Shown here in pieces: positions 40,966 to 49,657 of a stretch of DNA of 64,000 nucleotides. Position numbers and translations under genes: made by a program. The notes beneath the pieces were generated by a model. That model was not told the origin of the DNA, searched no databases, and saw nothing but the letters and a program-made list of their open reading frames with translations. Source of the DNA: Rhodanobacter sp. PCA2 (GTDB lineage Bacteria > Pseudomonadota > Gammaproteobacteria > Xanthomonadales > Rhodanobacteraceae); NCBI RefSeq assembly GCF_013620825.1, contig NZ_NJIC01000017.1, positions 40,760 to 104,759 on the forward strand. The letters run 5' to 3'. How positions within the stretch are numbered: the stretch's first letter is position 1; each line of letters opens with the position of its first letter.

Positions 40966-41535
40966 GTGAGCATCAAGTCCGACAAGTGGATCCGCCGCAT
41001 GGCCCTGGGCCACGGCATGATCGAGCCGTTCGAGCCGGGCCAGATGAAGCAGCGCGAGGACGGCAGCCGCGCGGTGTCCTGGGGCACTTCCAGCTACGGC
41101 TACGACGTGCGCTGCGCGCGCGAGTTCAAGGTGTTCACCAACATCAACTCCACCATCGTGGACCCGAAGGCGTTCGATCCGGACAGCTTCGTGGACGTGG
41201 TGTCGGACGTGTGCATCATCCCGCCCAACTCGTTCGCGCTGGCGCGCACGGTGGAGTACTTCCGCATCCCGCGCGACGTGCTGGTGGTGTGCCTGGGCAA
41301 GAGCACCTACGCGCGCTGCGGCATCATCGTCAACGTCACGCCGCTGGAACCGGAGTGGGAAGGCCACGTGACGCTGGAGTTCTCCAACACCACGCCGCTG
41401 CCGGCCAAGATCTACGCGAACGAGGGCGTGGCGCAGATGCTGTTCTTCGAATCCGACGAGCCCTGCGAGACCAGCTACCGGGACCGCGGCGGCAAATACC
41501 AGGGCCAGCAGGGCGTGACCCTGCCGCGTACCTGA
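40966..41535 (+). CDS. dcd: dCTP deaminase
   Basis: Dcd deaminates dCTP to dUTP, the main route to dTTP in Gram-negative bacteria. The 189-residue product begins [12 protein letters not shown] and shows [37 protein letters not shown] (catalytic region) and [20 protein letters not shown], followed by the C-terminal lid [15 protein letters not shown]. The start is GTG at 40966, preceded by GCGGAG. It lies about 90 bases after the FMN reductase gene. Confidence 0.96.
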   Translation: MSIKSDKWIRRMALGHGMIEPFEPGQMKQREDGSRAVSWGTSSYGYDVRCAREFKVFTNINSTIVDPKAFDPDSFVDVVSDVCIIPPNSFALARTVEYFRIPRDVLVVCLGKSTYARCGIIVNVTPLEPEWEGHVTLEFSNTTPLPAKIYANEGVAQMLFFESDEPCETSYRDRGGKYQGQQGVTLPRT

Positions 41536-41630
41536 ACAGGCACACGACGGCCGCACGCCAGCACCGTCACACACACGCCCCGGCGCTACACTCGCGGGGC
41601 CATCACGACCGCTTTTCGCAGGAGATCCCG

Positions 41631-42140
41631 ATGACCCGTCTTTCCACCCTGTTGACCCGCACCGCCGCCGCACTGGTGCTGGGCAGCGCGTTCCTGCTCG
41701 GCGGCTGCCACATGTTCGGCGGCGGCGCCAAGGGACAGGTGAACACGGCCCAGTGGAAGGGCAAGTTCGACACCACCATCCAGGCCTACAAGGAAGGCCA
41801 GTTCGTGATCGACGGCGCCGTGCTCTCCGCGGTGGACGCGGGCAGCCATTTCGCCTACCTGAAAGACGCGCGCAAGCTGCCGAAGACCGTGCTGCTGCTG
41901 CCCAGCGACGACTCCAAGATCCGCAAGGTGCACCTGCAATACCTCGCGCGCATGGCGCTGGACTACGGCTTCACCGCGTACTACGACAACAAGGGCGAGC
42001 TCACCGAGATCAACGCGGTCAACACCAAGGCGCGCCAGCTGCAGGACCACCACGAGCCGATCAAGATCGACGACGGCCAGCAGTGCAAGACCGCGGCGGG
42101 CTGCGACTCCGTGGACCAGGCCGCGCGGCAGCAACACTGA
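41631..42140 (+). CDS. Hypothetical lipoprotein
   Basis: The 169-residue product has a lipoprotein signal peptide ending in the lipobox LLGGC, so it is expected to be anchored in an envelope membrane. The mature region has no repeats; it contains WKGKFDTTIQAYKEGQFVIDGAVLSAVD, LLLPSDDSKIRKVHLQYLARMA and DYGFTAYYDNKGELTEIN, then a Gln/His-rich tail with two Cys (CKTAAGC). I do not recognise a family. GGAG lies 8 bases before the ATG. A strong terminator follows, so it forms its own unit. Confidence 0.75.
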   Translation: MTRLSTLLTRTAAALVLGSAFLLGGCHMFGGGAKGQVNTAQWKGKFDTTIQAYKEGQFVIDGAVLSAVDAGSHFAYLKDARKLPKTVLLLPSDDSKIRKVHLQYLARMALDYGFTAYYDNKGELTEINAVNTKARQLQDHHEPIKIDDGQQCKTAAGCDSVDQAARQQH

Positions 42141-42159
42141 GCCACCGGCCATCGCGAAG

Positions 42160-42188
42160 AGCCCGCGGAGCGATCCGCGGGCTTTTTT
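42160..42188 (+). terminator. Rho-independent terminator
   Basis: AGCCCGCGGA and TCCGCGGGCT form a 10-bp perfect stem with loop GCGA, followed by TTTTTT. It ends the lipoprotein transcript, and its minus-strand side can limit read-through from the pyroglutamate operon. Confidence 0.92.
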
Positions 42189-42225
42189 GTGCGGACGAGT
42201 TTGTGTGGACGAGGCGGGACCGGGC

Positions 42226-42882
42226 TCAGTCGATCGCGCCGCCGCTGACCGTCAGGTCGGTGCGCGTGGTCGCCGCCACGCGCAGCGCGATCTCCAGCCC
42301 GTGCACCATCTCCTCCAGCGCCATGCTGGGCTTGCCGTGCAGGCGGGCGGCCTGTGCGGGCAGGTAGGGGATGTGGATGAAGCCGGCGCGGGCGCCGCGC
42401 CGTTTCGCGGCCAGGTGCAGCATCGCGTAGGCGACGTGGTTGCACACGTAGGTGCCGGCGGTGTGCGACAGCTCGGCAGGCACGCCGCGGTCGCGCAGCG
42501 CCGCCAGCATCGCCTTCACGGGCAGGTTGCTGAAGTAGGCCGCGGGGCCGCCGGGGATCACCGGCTGGTCGATGGGCCGGGCGCCGGCGTTGTCGGGGAT
42601 GCGCGCGTCCTGCAGGTTGACCGCCACCCGCTCGATCGACAGCCGCTCGCGCCCGCCGGCCTGGCCCACGCCAAGCAGGATCGCCGGCGCCGTCTCGCGC
42701 ACGGCGGCCTTCAACAGGCGCAGCGAGGCGGCGAACTCGGTGGGCAGCAGGCGCGCCACCACGCGGTGGCCGCCGATGCGCCGGCCGTGCAGCGCACGCA
42801 CGGCCTCCCACGAGGGGTTGATGCTTTCGCCGCCGAACGGGTCGAAACCGGTCAGCAGGATGTTCGGCAGGGAAGTGGCCAT
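42226..42882 (-). CDS. pcp: Pyrrolidone-carboxylate (pyroglutamyl) peptidase
   Basis: Pcp removes N-terminal pyroglutamate from peptides, releasing free 5-oxoproline. The 218-residue product has LTGFDPFGGESINPSW at the start, the catalytic Glu in GGRERLSIERVAVN, catalytic Cys in SHTAGTYVCNHVAY and catalytic His in GFIHIPYLP, a complete C15 triad. It is the last gene of the eight-gene operon with 5-oxoprolinase, 10 bases after the DUF979 gene, and would feed its substrate. Confidence 0.95.
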   Translation of the reverse strand: MATSLPNILLTGFDPFGGESINPSWEAVRALHGRRIGGHRVVARLLPTEFAASLRLLKAAVRETAPAILLGVGQAGGRERLSIERVAVNLQDARIPDNAGARPIDQPVIPGGPAAYFSNLPVKAMLAALRDRGVPAELSHTAGTYVCNHVAYAMLHLAAKRRGARAGFIHIPYLPAQAARLHGKPSMALEEMVHGLEIALRVAATTRTDLTVSGGAID

Positions 42883-42892
42883 GCTTGCCTCG

Positions 42893-43861
42893 TCAACGGA
42901 ACAACAGGAAGCACATCATCGCGACCGTGGCCGCGAGTATCCAGAATGCGCTCCACGCCTGCGCGCGGATCACGCCGTAGGGGTCGCGCAGTTCCAGCAG
43001 CGCCGCGGGCACCAGGTTGAAATCCGCGGCCATCGGCGTGAGCAGGGTGCCGCAGTAGCCGCACAGCATCCCCATCGAGCCGAGGATGGCCGGGTGGGCG
43101 CCATGCTGGTGGACCAGCAGCGGCAGGCCCATGCCCGCCATCATCACCGGGAACGCGGCGAACGCGTTGCCCATGATCACGGTGAACAGCACCATGCCCA
43201 GCGCGAACGCGAGCAGGCAGGCCAGCGCGCTGCCGGTGGGCAGCCAGGCCGTGGTGAGCGCGGTGATCGCCGTGCCCACGCCGCTGCGCGTGAACACCTC
43301 GCCCAGCGCGGCCAGCAGCAGCGGCAGCAGGGCGGCCCAGCCGATCGCGTCGAGCAGGCGGCGGCCTTCGGCGAAACCCTGCTGCAGCGGCGCGCGCGTC
43401 ACCCGTGCGGCGGCGAACAGCGCGATCGCGCAGGCCAGCGCGAGGCCGGTCAGCGTCATCTGCGGCGCGGCGAACAGCGCATGGCCGCCCGCGGCCAGGT
43501 GCGCGTCGAACAGCGCCACCAGCAAGGTGACCAGCGGAATCAGCAGCGCCGGCACGAACAACCGGTGGCCCAGCGCCAGCGCGGACTGCAGCCGCTGCTC
43601 CACGCTGCGGCTTTCCGCGTGCGCCATGCGCTTGAGGCGCGGCGCCAGCACGGCCAGCAGCACCACGCCGCCGCCCGCGAACTGGGCCGGCAGCGTATTG
43701 CCGGCGGCCCGTTGCGCCAGCACCCAGTCGCCGCCGCCAAACAGCGCGGCCAGCACGATCCAGAACGCACCGTGCCAGGGACGCCGTTCGCGCAGGTTGC
43801 GCAGCCCCGCATACAGCAGGAACAGCGCGATCAGCCAGTAGGCGTGCTCGATGCGCAACAT
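42893..43861 (-). CDS. DUF979 family membrane protein
   Basis: The 322-residue protein has about nine hydrophobic segments and no signal peptide. Typical DUF979 features are YAGLRNLRERR near the start, GNAFAAFPVMMAGMGLPLLVHQHG, and GYCGTLLTPMAADFNLVPAALLEL near the end. DUF979 and DUF969 normally occur as adjacent pairs, and here they are separated by one base. Their place between 5-oxoprolinase and pyroglutamyl peptidase genes suggests that together they form a 5-oxoproline permease. That function is inference. Confidence 0.88.
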   Translation of the reverse strand: MLRIEHAYWLIALFLLYAGLRNLRERRPWHGAFWIVLAALFGGGDWVLAQRAAGNTLPAQFAGGGVVLLAVLAPRLKRMAHAESRSVEQRLQSALALGHRLFVPALLIPLVTLLVALFDAHLAAGGHALFAAPQMTLTGLALACAIALFAAARVTRAPLQQGFAEGRRLLDAIGWAALLPLLLAALGEVFTRSGVGTAITALTTAWLPTGSALACLLAFALGMVLFTVIMGNAFAAFPVMMAGMGLPLLVHQHGAHPAILGSMGMLCGYCGTLLTPMAADFNLVPAALLELRDPYGVIRAQAWSAFWILAATVAMMCFLLFR

Positions 43862-43862
43862 C

Positions 43863-44555
43863 TCAGTGCGCCTCGCCGCGTGCGCCGGCCGCGCGGCGCT
43901 GCAGGCGGCGCTGGTAGCGCCACACGCGCAGCGACTGCACCACGAACGCGACCACCGCCACCGGCAGCGCCCACAGCGCGATGGACAACGGCGTCAGCTC
44001 GATGCCGTGCTGCGCGTAGAACGCCTGGATCAGCAGCACCGCGCCCATCGCGACGAACACGTCCTCGCCGAAGAAGCGGCCCACGTTGTCGGTGGCCGCG
44101 GCGATCGCGCGCAGTTCGTCGCGGTCGGCGTCGCCGAAGCCCGGCAGGATCTTCTCCGCCGCCGCCTCGCCCATCGGCGCCAGCAGCGGTCGCACCGTCT
44201 GCGCCGCGCCGGCCACGCCGGTGAGGCCCAGCATCGCCAGCAGTTGGCGCAGCAGCAGGTAGCCGATCAGCAGCCGTGCCAGGGTGAGCCCGTGCAGCCG
44301 CCCTATCCATCGCTGCGCATGCTCGCGCAGGCCGGCGCGTTCCAGCAGGCCGATCGCCGGCAGCGTGAGCACGAACATCAGCAGCATGCGGCTGGACTCG
44401 AAGCTGCTGCCCAGCAACGCCAGCAACTGCCCCACCGAAAGTCCGGACAGCAGGCCGCTGGCGAGCGCCGCGACCACCACCACCGGCACCGGATTGAAGC
44501 GCAGCGCGAAGCCCGCCACGATCACCGCGATGCCGAGCAGGGGCCAGTAGTTCAT
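43863..44555 (-). CDS. DUF969 family membrane protein
   Basis: The 230-residue protein has about five hydrophobic segments; conserved parts are YWPLLGIAVIVAGFALRFNPV, TLPAIGLLERAGLREHAQRWI, and a polar loop ATDNVGRFFGEDVFVAMGAVLL. DUF969 partners DUF979, encoded next. The start at 44555 overlaps the PxpA stop by 4 bases. It may be one half of a two-component permease for 5-oxoproline (inference). Confidence 0.88.
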   Translation of the reverse strand: MNYWPLLGIAVIVAGFALRFNPVPVVVVAALASGLLSGLSVGQLLALLGSSFESSRMLLMFVLTLPAIGLLERAGLREHAQRWIGRLHGLTLARLLIGYLLLRQLLAMLGLTGVAGAAQTVRPLLAPMGEAAAEKILPGFGDADRDELRAIAAATDNVGRFFGEDVFVAMGAVLLIQAFYAQHGIELTPLSIALWALPVAVVAFVVQSLRVWRYQRRLQRRAAGARGEAH

Positions 44556-45316
44556 GCGGCGCCCGGCGCCGCGATGCGCACGCTGGCGGCGGCGAGCGCA
44601 TCGCGCAGGCGGCGGGCGAAGTCCAGCGCGTGCGGGCCGTCGCCGTGCAGGCACAGCGTGTCGGCGTGCAGCGCCACGCGGCGACCGTCCACCGCGGTCA
44701 CCGCGCCGTCGCGCACGATGCCCAGCGCCTGCGCGCAGGCCTGCCTGGCGTCGTCCAGCAGCGCGCCGGCTTCGCCGCGCGGCTGCAGCGAGCCGTCGGC
44801 GCGGTAACCGCGGTCGGCGAACGCTTCCGCGGCGACCGCGAGGCCGGCGGCGCGGCCGGCCTCGACCAGCGCGGAACCGGCGAGGCCGACCAGGCGCAGC
44901 GCGGGATCGAAATCGCGCACGGCGCGGGCGATGGCCGCGGCCAGCCCGGCGTCGCGCGCGGCCATGGTGTACAGCGCGCCATGCGGCTTCACGTGCGCCA
45001 GAGGCACGCCTGCCGCGCGGGTGAATGCGGCCAGCGCGCCGAGCTGGTACAGCGTCAGCGCGTGCGCCTCGTCGACGCTCACGCGCATCTCGCGGCGGCC
45101 GAAACCCTGCAGGTCGGGCAGCGCGACGTGGGCGCCGATCGCTACGCCGCGCGCCGCCGCCAGCGCAACTGTGTGCTTCATGATCGCGGGGTCGCCGGCG
45201 TGGAAGCCGCAGGCGACGTTGGCCGAGCTGACCAGCGCGAGCAGCGCCTCGTCGTCGCCCATGCGCCAGGCGCCGAAGGATTCGCCGAGGTCGGCATTGA
45301 GGTCGATGCGGTTCAT
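44552..45316 (-). CDS. pxpA: 5-oxoprolinase subunit A (LamB/YcsF family)
   Basis: PxpA, with PxpB and PxpC, opens 5-oxoproline to glutamate using ATP. The 254-residue product starts IDLNADLGESFGAW, the family hallmark, and continues with ANVACGFHAGDP, GAHVALPDLQGFGRREM, HVKPHGALY and CLHGDGPHAL. It was formerly annotated LamB/YcsF. Both ends overlap neighbours by 4 bases (pxpC upstream, DUF969 downstream). Confidence 0.95.
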   Translation of the reverse strand: MNRIDLNADLGESFGAWRMGDDEALLALVSSANVACGFHAGDPAIMKHTVALAAARGVAIGAHVALPDLQGFGRREMRVSVDEAHALTLYQLGALAAFTRAAGVPLAHVKPHGALYTMAARDAGLAAAIARAVRDFDPALRLVGLAGSALVEAGRAAGLAVAAEAFADRGYRADGSLQPRGEAGALLDDARQACAQALGIVRDGAVTAVDGRRVALHADTLCLHGDGPHALDFARRLRDALAAASVRIAAPGAA

Positions 45317-46287
45317 GCGTTCCCGTGCAGTCGTTGCGCGATCGCCGCCAGCAGGCGGGCCAGCCGGCGCTGCCGCGCCGCGAGACGTTGCCCTGCCTCG
45401 TCCGGCGAGCATGGCCGGAAGCATACGGCATCGCCAGGGCGCCGCTGCGCCAGCCGCGGCAGGTCCACCGCGGCGACCTGGCCGATGCGCGGGTAGCCGC
45501 CGGTCACCGGCGCCTCGGCCAGCAGCGCGATGGGCTGGCCGGAGGGCGGCAGTTGCACCGTGCCCGGCAGCACCGCCTCGGACACCAGCTCCAGCGGCGC
45601 GTGCAGGCGCAGGCGTGCGCCGTCCAGGCGACTCGCGGTGCGGTTCGCGTCCTTGCTGACGATGAAACCGGCCGGGTCGAACAACGCGCGGTGCGAGGCC
45701 GTGTCCAGCGCGTCGTGGTGGCTGCCGGGCAGCAGCGCGAGCGGCACGCCGTCGTCGCTCCAGGGGCGCGGGTCCAGTTGCCAGTGCGCCACCTGCACGG
45801 CATCGTCCGGCAGCGGTTCGGCTTCGGCCACGGGCAGTTCATCGCCCGCCTGCAGCGGGCGGCCGCCGAAGGGGCCGAGGCCGGCGTGCAGGTCGGTGCT
45901 GCGGCTGCCCAGCACGGGCGGCAGCGCGAAGCCGCCGCGTATCGCCAGCCATGCCCGGCAACCGCGCGCGAAGCCGCCCAGGCGCAGCACGGCACCGGCG
46001 GGCACGCGGCAGCGGGTCCAGCCCGGCAGCGGCCGGCCGTCGAGTTCCGCGGCGATGGCGGCGCCGGCGAGCGCGATCACCGCCGCCCGTTCGAAGCGCA
46101 GCGTGGGGCCCAGCAGGGTGATTTCCAGCGCGGCTTCGCCCTGCGTGTTGCCGACCAGCGCGTTCGCCAGCCGCCACGCCGGCACGTCCATCGCGCCGGC
46201 GCGGCCGATGCCCAGCGCGGCATGGCCCGGGCGGCCGCCGTCCTGCACGGTGGTGAGCAGTCCGGGCTTGAGCACGCGCACGCTCAT
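45313..46287 (-). CDS. pxpC: 5-oxoprolinase subunit C (KipA-like, allophanate hydrolase subunit 2 family)
   Basis: The 324-residue product has VLKPGLLTTVQDGGRPGH at the start, then GAMDVPAWRLANALVGN, LGSRSTDLHAGLGPFGGRPL, SKDANRTASRLDG and GGYPRIGQVAAVDLPRLAQ, all typical of the KipA/PxpC family, once called biotin-dependent carboxyltransferase-like. The start at 46287 overlaps pxpB by 4 bases. Confidence 0.95.
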   Translation of the reverse strand: MSVRVLKPGLLTTVQDGGRPGHAALGIGRAGAMDVPAWRLANALVGNTQGEAALEITLLGPTLRFERAAVIALAGAAIAAELDGRPLPGWTRCRVPAGAVLRLGGFARGCRAWLAIRGGFALPPVLGSRSTDLHAGLGPFGGRPLQAGDELPVAEAEPLPDDAVQVAHWQLDPRPWSDDGVPLALLPGSHHDALDTASHRALFDPAGFIVSKDANRTASRLDGARLRLHAPLELVSEAVLPGTVQLPPSGQPIALLAEAPVTGGYPRIGQVAAVDLPRLAQRRPGDAVCFRPCSPDEAGQRLAARQRRLARLLAAIAQRLHGNA

Positions 46288-46976
46288 GCCGGCGCATTCC
46301 GGGCCAAGCGGTGGAACGTGTCTGCATCGATGGCGCGGAAGCGCACGCGGTCGCCCGCCTGCAGCAGCGCGGGCGAGGCGGCATTCGCGTCGAACAGGCG
46401 CAGCGGCGTGCGTCCCATCAGGTGCCAGCCGCCGGGAAGCTCGGCGGGGTAGATGCCGGTCTGGTTGCCGCCTATCGCCACGCTGCCGGTGGGCACGCGC
46501 TGGCGCGGGTCGGCGCGGCGCGGCATCGCGAGGCGTTCGTCCAGCCCCAGCAGATAGGGAAAACCAGGTGCGAAGCCCAGCATCGCCACGCGGTAGTCGC
46601 CGGCGACGTGCAGCGCGATCGTGGCCGCGGCGTCCAGCCCGGCATGCGCGGCGAGCGCATCGAGGTCGGGCCCGAAGTCGCCGCCGTAGCAGACGGGAAT
46701 CTCCACCAGGCGCGACGCGATATCCGCGGCGTCCGTTGCTTCCAGCGTTGCATGCACCGCGGCCTGCACCTGTTCGTGCCCATGCCATGCCGCCGGATCG
46801 AAACGCAGCAGCAGGCTGGCGTAGGCGGGCACGCATTCCAGTTGCGGAAGCGCCTGCCGCAGGCGTGCCGCGGCGGCCAGCACCTTCGCGCTGACGGCGG
46901 CGTCGATGCGTTCGCCGAAGCGCAGCAGCAAGGCATCCTCGGCGATGGTTTCGCAGCGGATGCCCGGCGGCGTCAT
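46284..46976 (-). CDS. pxpB: 5-oxoprolinase subunit B (KipI-like, allophanate hydrolase subunit 1 family)
   Basis: The 230-residue product has VPAYASLLLRFDP, VEIPVCYGGDFGPDL, AMLGFAPGFPYLLGLDERLAMPRRADPRQRVPTGSVAIGG and QTGIYPAELPGGWHLMGRTP, the KipI/PxpB pattern. With PxpC it forms the complex that carries out ATP-dependent opening together with PxpA. It starts 8 bases after the HIT gene stop. Confidence 0.95.
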   Translation of the reverse strand: MTPPGIRCETIAEDALLLRFGERIDAAVSAKVLAAAARLRQALPQLECVPAYASLLLRFDPAAWHGHEQVQAAVHATLEATDAADIASRLVEIPVCYGGDFGPDLDALAAHAGLDAAATIALHVAGDYRVAMLGFAPGFPYLLGLDERLAMPRRADPRQRVPTGSVAIGGNQTGIYPAELPGGWHLMGRTPLRLFDANAASPALLQAGDRVRFRAIDADTFHRLARNAPA

Positions 46977-46984
46977 CGCGGCAG

Positions 46985-47401
46985 TCAGGCTGCCAGCGCC
47001 TGCCGCAGCGCGGCCAGCCGCGCGGCCAGTGCACCGGCGTCATACGGCACGGCGGCGCCGCTGCCCCAGACCGGGCCCGGCCAGGCGTGGTCGCCCTGCA
47101 TGCGCGCCACCACGTGCAGGTGCAACTGGCGCACGATGTTGCCCAGCGCGCCCAGGTTGAGCTTGTCGCAGGGCGCCACGCTGCGCAGCGCGGCCGCGCT
47201 GCGGTTCGCTTCGCGCCACAGCAGGGCCTGCCCGGCCTCGGCAAGGTCGGCGATCTCCACCAGGCCCGCGCGGCGCGGCACCAGGATCAGCCACGGGTAG
47301 CGCGCATCGTCCATCAGCCGCAGCTCGCACAGCGGCAGGGCGGCGACGTGATGGGTGTCGGCTTCAAGTCGCGGGTCCAGCGCGAATGCAGCCTCGCTCA
47401 T
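46985..47401 (-). CDS. HIT-domain protein with Gln in place of the first triad His
   Basis: The 138-residue product is a histidine-triad nucleotide-binding protein (DARYPWLILVPRRAGLVEIADL, CDKLNLGALGNIVRQLHLHVVAR). The triad reads Q-L-H-L-H-V-V, so the first His is Gln, while the two downstream His residues are kept; a Trp-rich end (HAWPGPVWGSG) follows. A small hydrolase or transferase of nucleoside phosphoramidates or polyphosphates is the family expectation. It overlaps the dienelactone-hydrolase gene by 4 bases. Confidence 0.85.
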   Translation of the reverse strand: MSEAAFALDPRLEADTHHVAALPLCELRLMDDARYPWLILVPRRAGLVEIADLAEAGQALLWREANRSAAALRSVAPCDKLNLGALGNIVRQLHLHVVARMQGDHAWPGPVWGSGAAVPYDAGALAARLAALRQALAA

Positions 47402-48069
47402 GCGCCGGCCAGCTCGCGGTCGAAGAACGCCAGCGTGCGCTGCCACGCCAGCCTGGCGCTGGGTTCGTGGTAGTGCGCGTCGGCTTCGCGCATGAACGCG
47501 TGGCCCGCGCCTGGATAGGTGTGCACCTCCATCTGCGGCAGCAATTCGCGGTGCTGCGCCACCGCCTCGGGCGGGATCGAGGGATCGTGCTCGCCGAAAT
47601 GGAACATCACCGGCGCCTTCGGCTTCTCGCCCAGGAAGGACACGTTGCGCGCTCCGTAGCAGCTCACCGCGGGGAAACCGAGCCGCAGCGCGGAGAGCAG
47701 GGCGATGGTGCCGCCCCAGCAAAAGCCCACCACGCCTATCCTGCCGGACGAGGCGATCGCGTTGGCCGCGCTCGCCACGTCCTCCAGCGGACGGTCCAGC
47801 CCCAGCTCGGAGACCAGGGTCTTGCCGCGTGCCATGCCGGTCTCGTCGTAGTCCAGCTCCAGCCAGGATTCGAGGTGGTCGAAGAAGGCCGGCGCGATCG
47901 CGGTGTAACCGGCGGCGGCGAAGCGGTCCGCCACGTTGCGGATGTGCTCGGTGACGCCGAAGATTTCCTGCACCACCACGATGCCGCCCTTCGGTTCCCC
48001 CGCGGGCTTGGCGAGGTAACCGCCGATGCACTGGGTACGCGAGGTGGGGATGTTGATGTGCTGGCCCAT
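47398..48069 (-). CDS. Dienelactone hydrolase family protein
   Basis: The 223-residue alpha/beta hydrolase has the DLH triad: nucleophile Cys in VVGFCWGG, Asp in FHFGEHDPSIPP and His in GAGHAFM, plus IVVVQEIFGVTEHIRNVADRFAAAGYTAIAPAFF. The substrate is unknown; family members act on lactones or esters. It is the first gene of the long minus-strand operon (DLH, HIT, pxpB, pxpC, pxpA, DUF969, DUF979, pcp). A dispersed repeat lies between it and the divergent rimO. Confidence 0.9.
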   Translation of the reverse strand: MGQHINIPTSRTQCIGGYLAKPAGEPKGGIVVVQEIFGVTEHIRNVADRFAAAGYTAIAPAFFDHLESWLELDYDETGMARGKTLVSELGLDRPLEDVASAANAIASSGRIGVVGFCWGGTIALLSALRLGFPAVSCYGARNVSFLGEKPKAPVMFHFGEHDPSIPPEAVAQHRELLPQMEVHTYPGAGHAFMREADAHYHEPSARLAWQRTLAFFDRELAGA

Positions 48070-48137
48070 GACTTCGGCTCCGTTGCGGCGGGATGGCGGG
48101 AATTCTAGCCGGGGCGGATGCCGGCTCCGTAGCTTTT

Positions 48138-48236
48138 CCGTTCGCCCTGGGCGCAGGCCCGCAGGGCCGGAGTCGAAGGGTGGTCGCGCGGCGCCGGACT
48201 TCGCCTGCCGGCGCAGGCAGCGCCCAGCGTGAACGG
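48138..48236. repeat. ~99-bp inverted-repeat element between the DLH operon and rimO
   Basis: CCGTTCGCCCTGGGCG at one end and CGCCCAGCGTGAACGG at the other form a 13-of-16 inverted pair, with GGAGTCGAAGGG and internal GGCGCAGGCAG segments between. The ends match the element at 58130-58226, so both are members of one dispersed palindromic family. Confidence 0.65.
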
Positions 48237-48273
48237 GGTGCGCGGATGCTCGTCGGCGCGAACCCGGTGTCCG

Positions 48274-48279
48274 TATAAT
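48274..48279 (+). promoter_or_regulatory. -10 box of the rimO transcript
   Basis: TATAAT, a perfect -10 element, lies 35 bases before the rimO ATG. The -35 region is not clear. Confidence 0.65.
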
Positions 48280-48313
48280 TCGGGGTTTTCCCCCGCCCAC
48301 GGTTGCCGCCGCC

Positions 48314-49651
48314 ATGTCGCAGGCCACGCAGAAGATCGGTTTCGTCAGCCTCGGCTGCCCCAAGGCATTGGTGGATTCCGAGCGCATCCTCACCCAGCTC
48401 AAGGTCGAGGGTTACGAGATCGTGCCCAGCTACGGCGAGGCCGACGCGGTGGTGGTGAACACCTGCGGCTTCATCGATGCGGCGGTGCAGGAGTCGCTGG
48501 ATTCCATCGGCACGGCGCTGAACGAAAACGGCAAGGTGATCGTCACCGGCTGCCTCGGCAAGCGCGCCGAGCTGATCCGCGAAGCCTACCCGGACGTGCT
48601 CTCGATCAGCGGCCCGCAGGACTACGCCAGCGTGATGCATGCCGTGCACGAGGCGTTGCCGCCGGTGCGCAACAGGTTCCTCGACATCGTGCCGGATACC
48701 GGCGTGAAGCTGACGCCGAAGCACTACGCATACCTGAAGATTTCCGAGGGCTGCAATCATCGCTGCAGCTTCTGCATCATTCCGTCGATGCGCGGCGACC
48801 TCGTCTCGCGCCCGGTGGACGAGGTGCTGCTGGAAGCCGAGAAGCTGGTCAAGGGCGGCGTGAAGGAGCTGCTGGTGATCTCGCAGGACACCAGCGCCTA
48901 TGGCGTGGACCTGAAGTACGCCGAACGCGGATGGCGCGGCAAGGCGTACCGCACGCGCATGACCGAATTGTGCGAAGGGCTGGCGGAACTCGGCGCGTGG
49001 ACGCGCCTGCACTACGTCTACCCGTACCCGCACGTGGACGAGGTGATGCCGCTGATGGCCGAAGGAAAGCTGCTGCCGTATCTCGACATCCCGTTCCAGC
49101 ACGCCAGCCCGCGCATCCTGAAACTGATGAAGCGCCCCGGCAACATCGACAAGACGCTGGAGCGCATCCGCCACTGGCGCAAGCAGGTGCCCGACCTCAC
49201 CATCCGCAGCACCTTCATCGTGGGCTTCCCCGGCGAGACCGACGCGGAGTTCGAAGAGCTGCTGGATTTCCTGCGCGAGGCCGAACTCGACCGCGTGGGC
49301 GCGTTCGCCTACTCGCCGGTGGATGGCGCCAGGGCCAACGAACTGCCCGGCGCCGTGTCCGAAGAGCTGAAGGAAGACCGCCTCGAACAGTTCATGGCGG
49401 TGCAGGCAGAGATCTCCGCTGCCAAGCTGCAGCGCAAGATCGGCCGCACGCTCAAGGTGCTGGTGGACGAGGCGAACGCGGAAGGCGCCGTGGCCCGCTC
49501 GGCCGCCGACGCGCCGGAGATCGACGGCACGGTGCTGATTGCCGACGGCCAGGGCCTCAAGCCGGGCCAGTTCGTCGACGTGCTGGTCGAGGGCGCCAGC
49601 GAGCACGATCTCATGGCGCGCCTGGCGCATCCGGCCCTCAAGATCGTGTAA
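48314..49651 (+). CDS. rimO: Ribosomal protein S12 methylthiotransferase
   Basis: RimO adds a methylthio group to an Asp of ribosomal protein S12. The 445-residue product has the N-terminal cluster domain ([33 protein letters not shown]), the radical-SAM motif CxxxCxxC in [18 protein letters not shown], and a C-terminal TRAM domain. [41 protein letters not shown] is the RimO-type substrate loop. It has a good -10 box upstream and is followed 6 bases later by the DUF3025 gene. Confidence 0.97.
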   Translation: MSQATQKIGFVSLGCPKALVDSERILTQLKVEGYEIVPSYGEADAVVVNTCGFIDAAVQESLDSIGTALNENGKVIVTGCLGKRAELIREAYPDVLSISGPQDYASVMHAVHEALPPVRNRFLDIVPDTGVKLTPKHYAYLKISEGCNHRCSFCIIPSMRGDLVSRPVDEVLLEAEKLVKGGVKELLVISQDTSAYGVDLKYAERGWRGKAYRTRMTELCEGLAELGAWTRLHYVYPYPHVDEVMPLMAEGKLLPYLDIPFQHASPRILKLMKRPGNIDKTLERIRHWRKQVPDLTIRSTFIVGFPGETDAEFEELLDFLREAELDRVGAFAYSPVDGARANELPGAVSEELKEDRLEQFMAVQAEISAAKLQRKIGRTLKVLVDEANAEGAVARSAADAPEIDGTVLIADGQGLKPGQFVDVLVEGASEHDLMARLAHPALKIV

Positions 49652-49657
49652 GCAACC

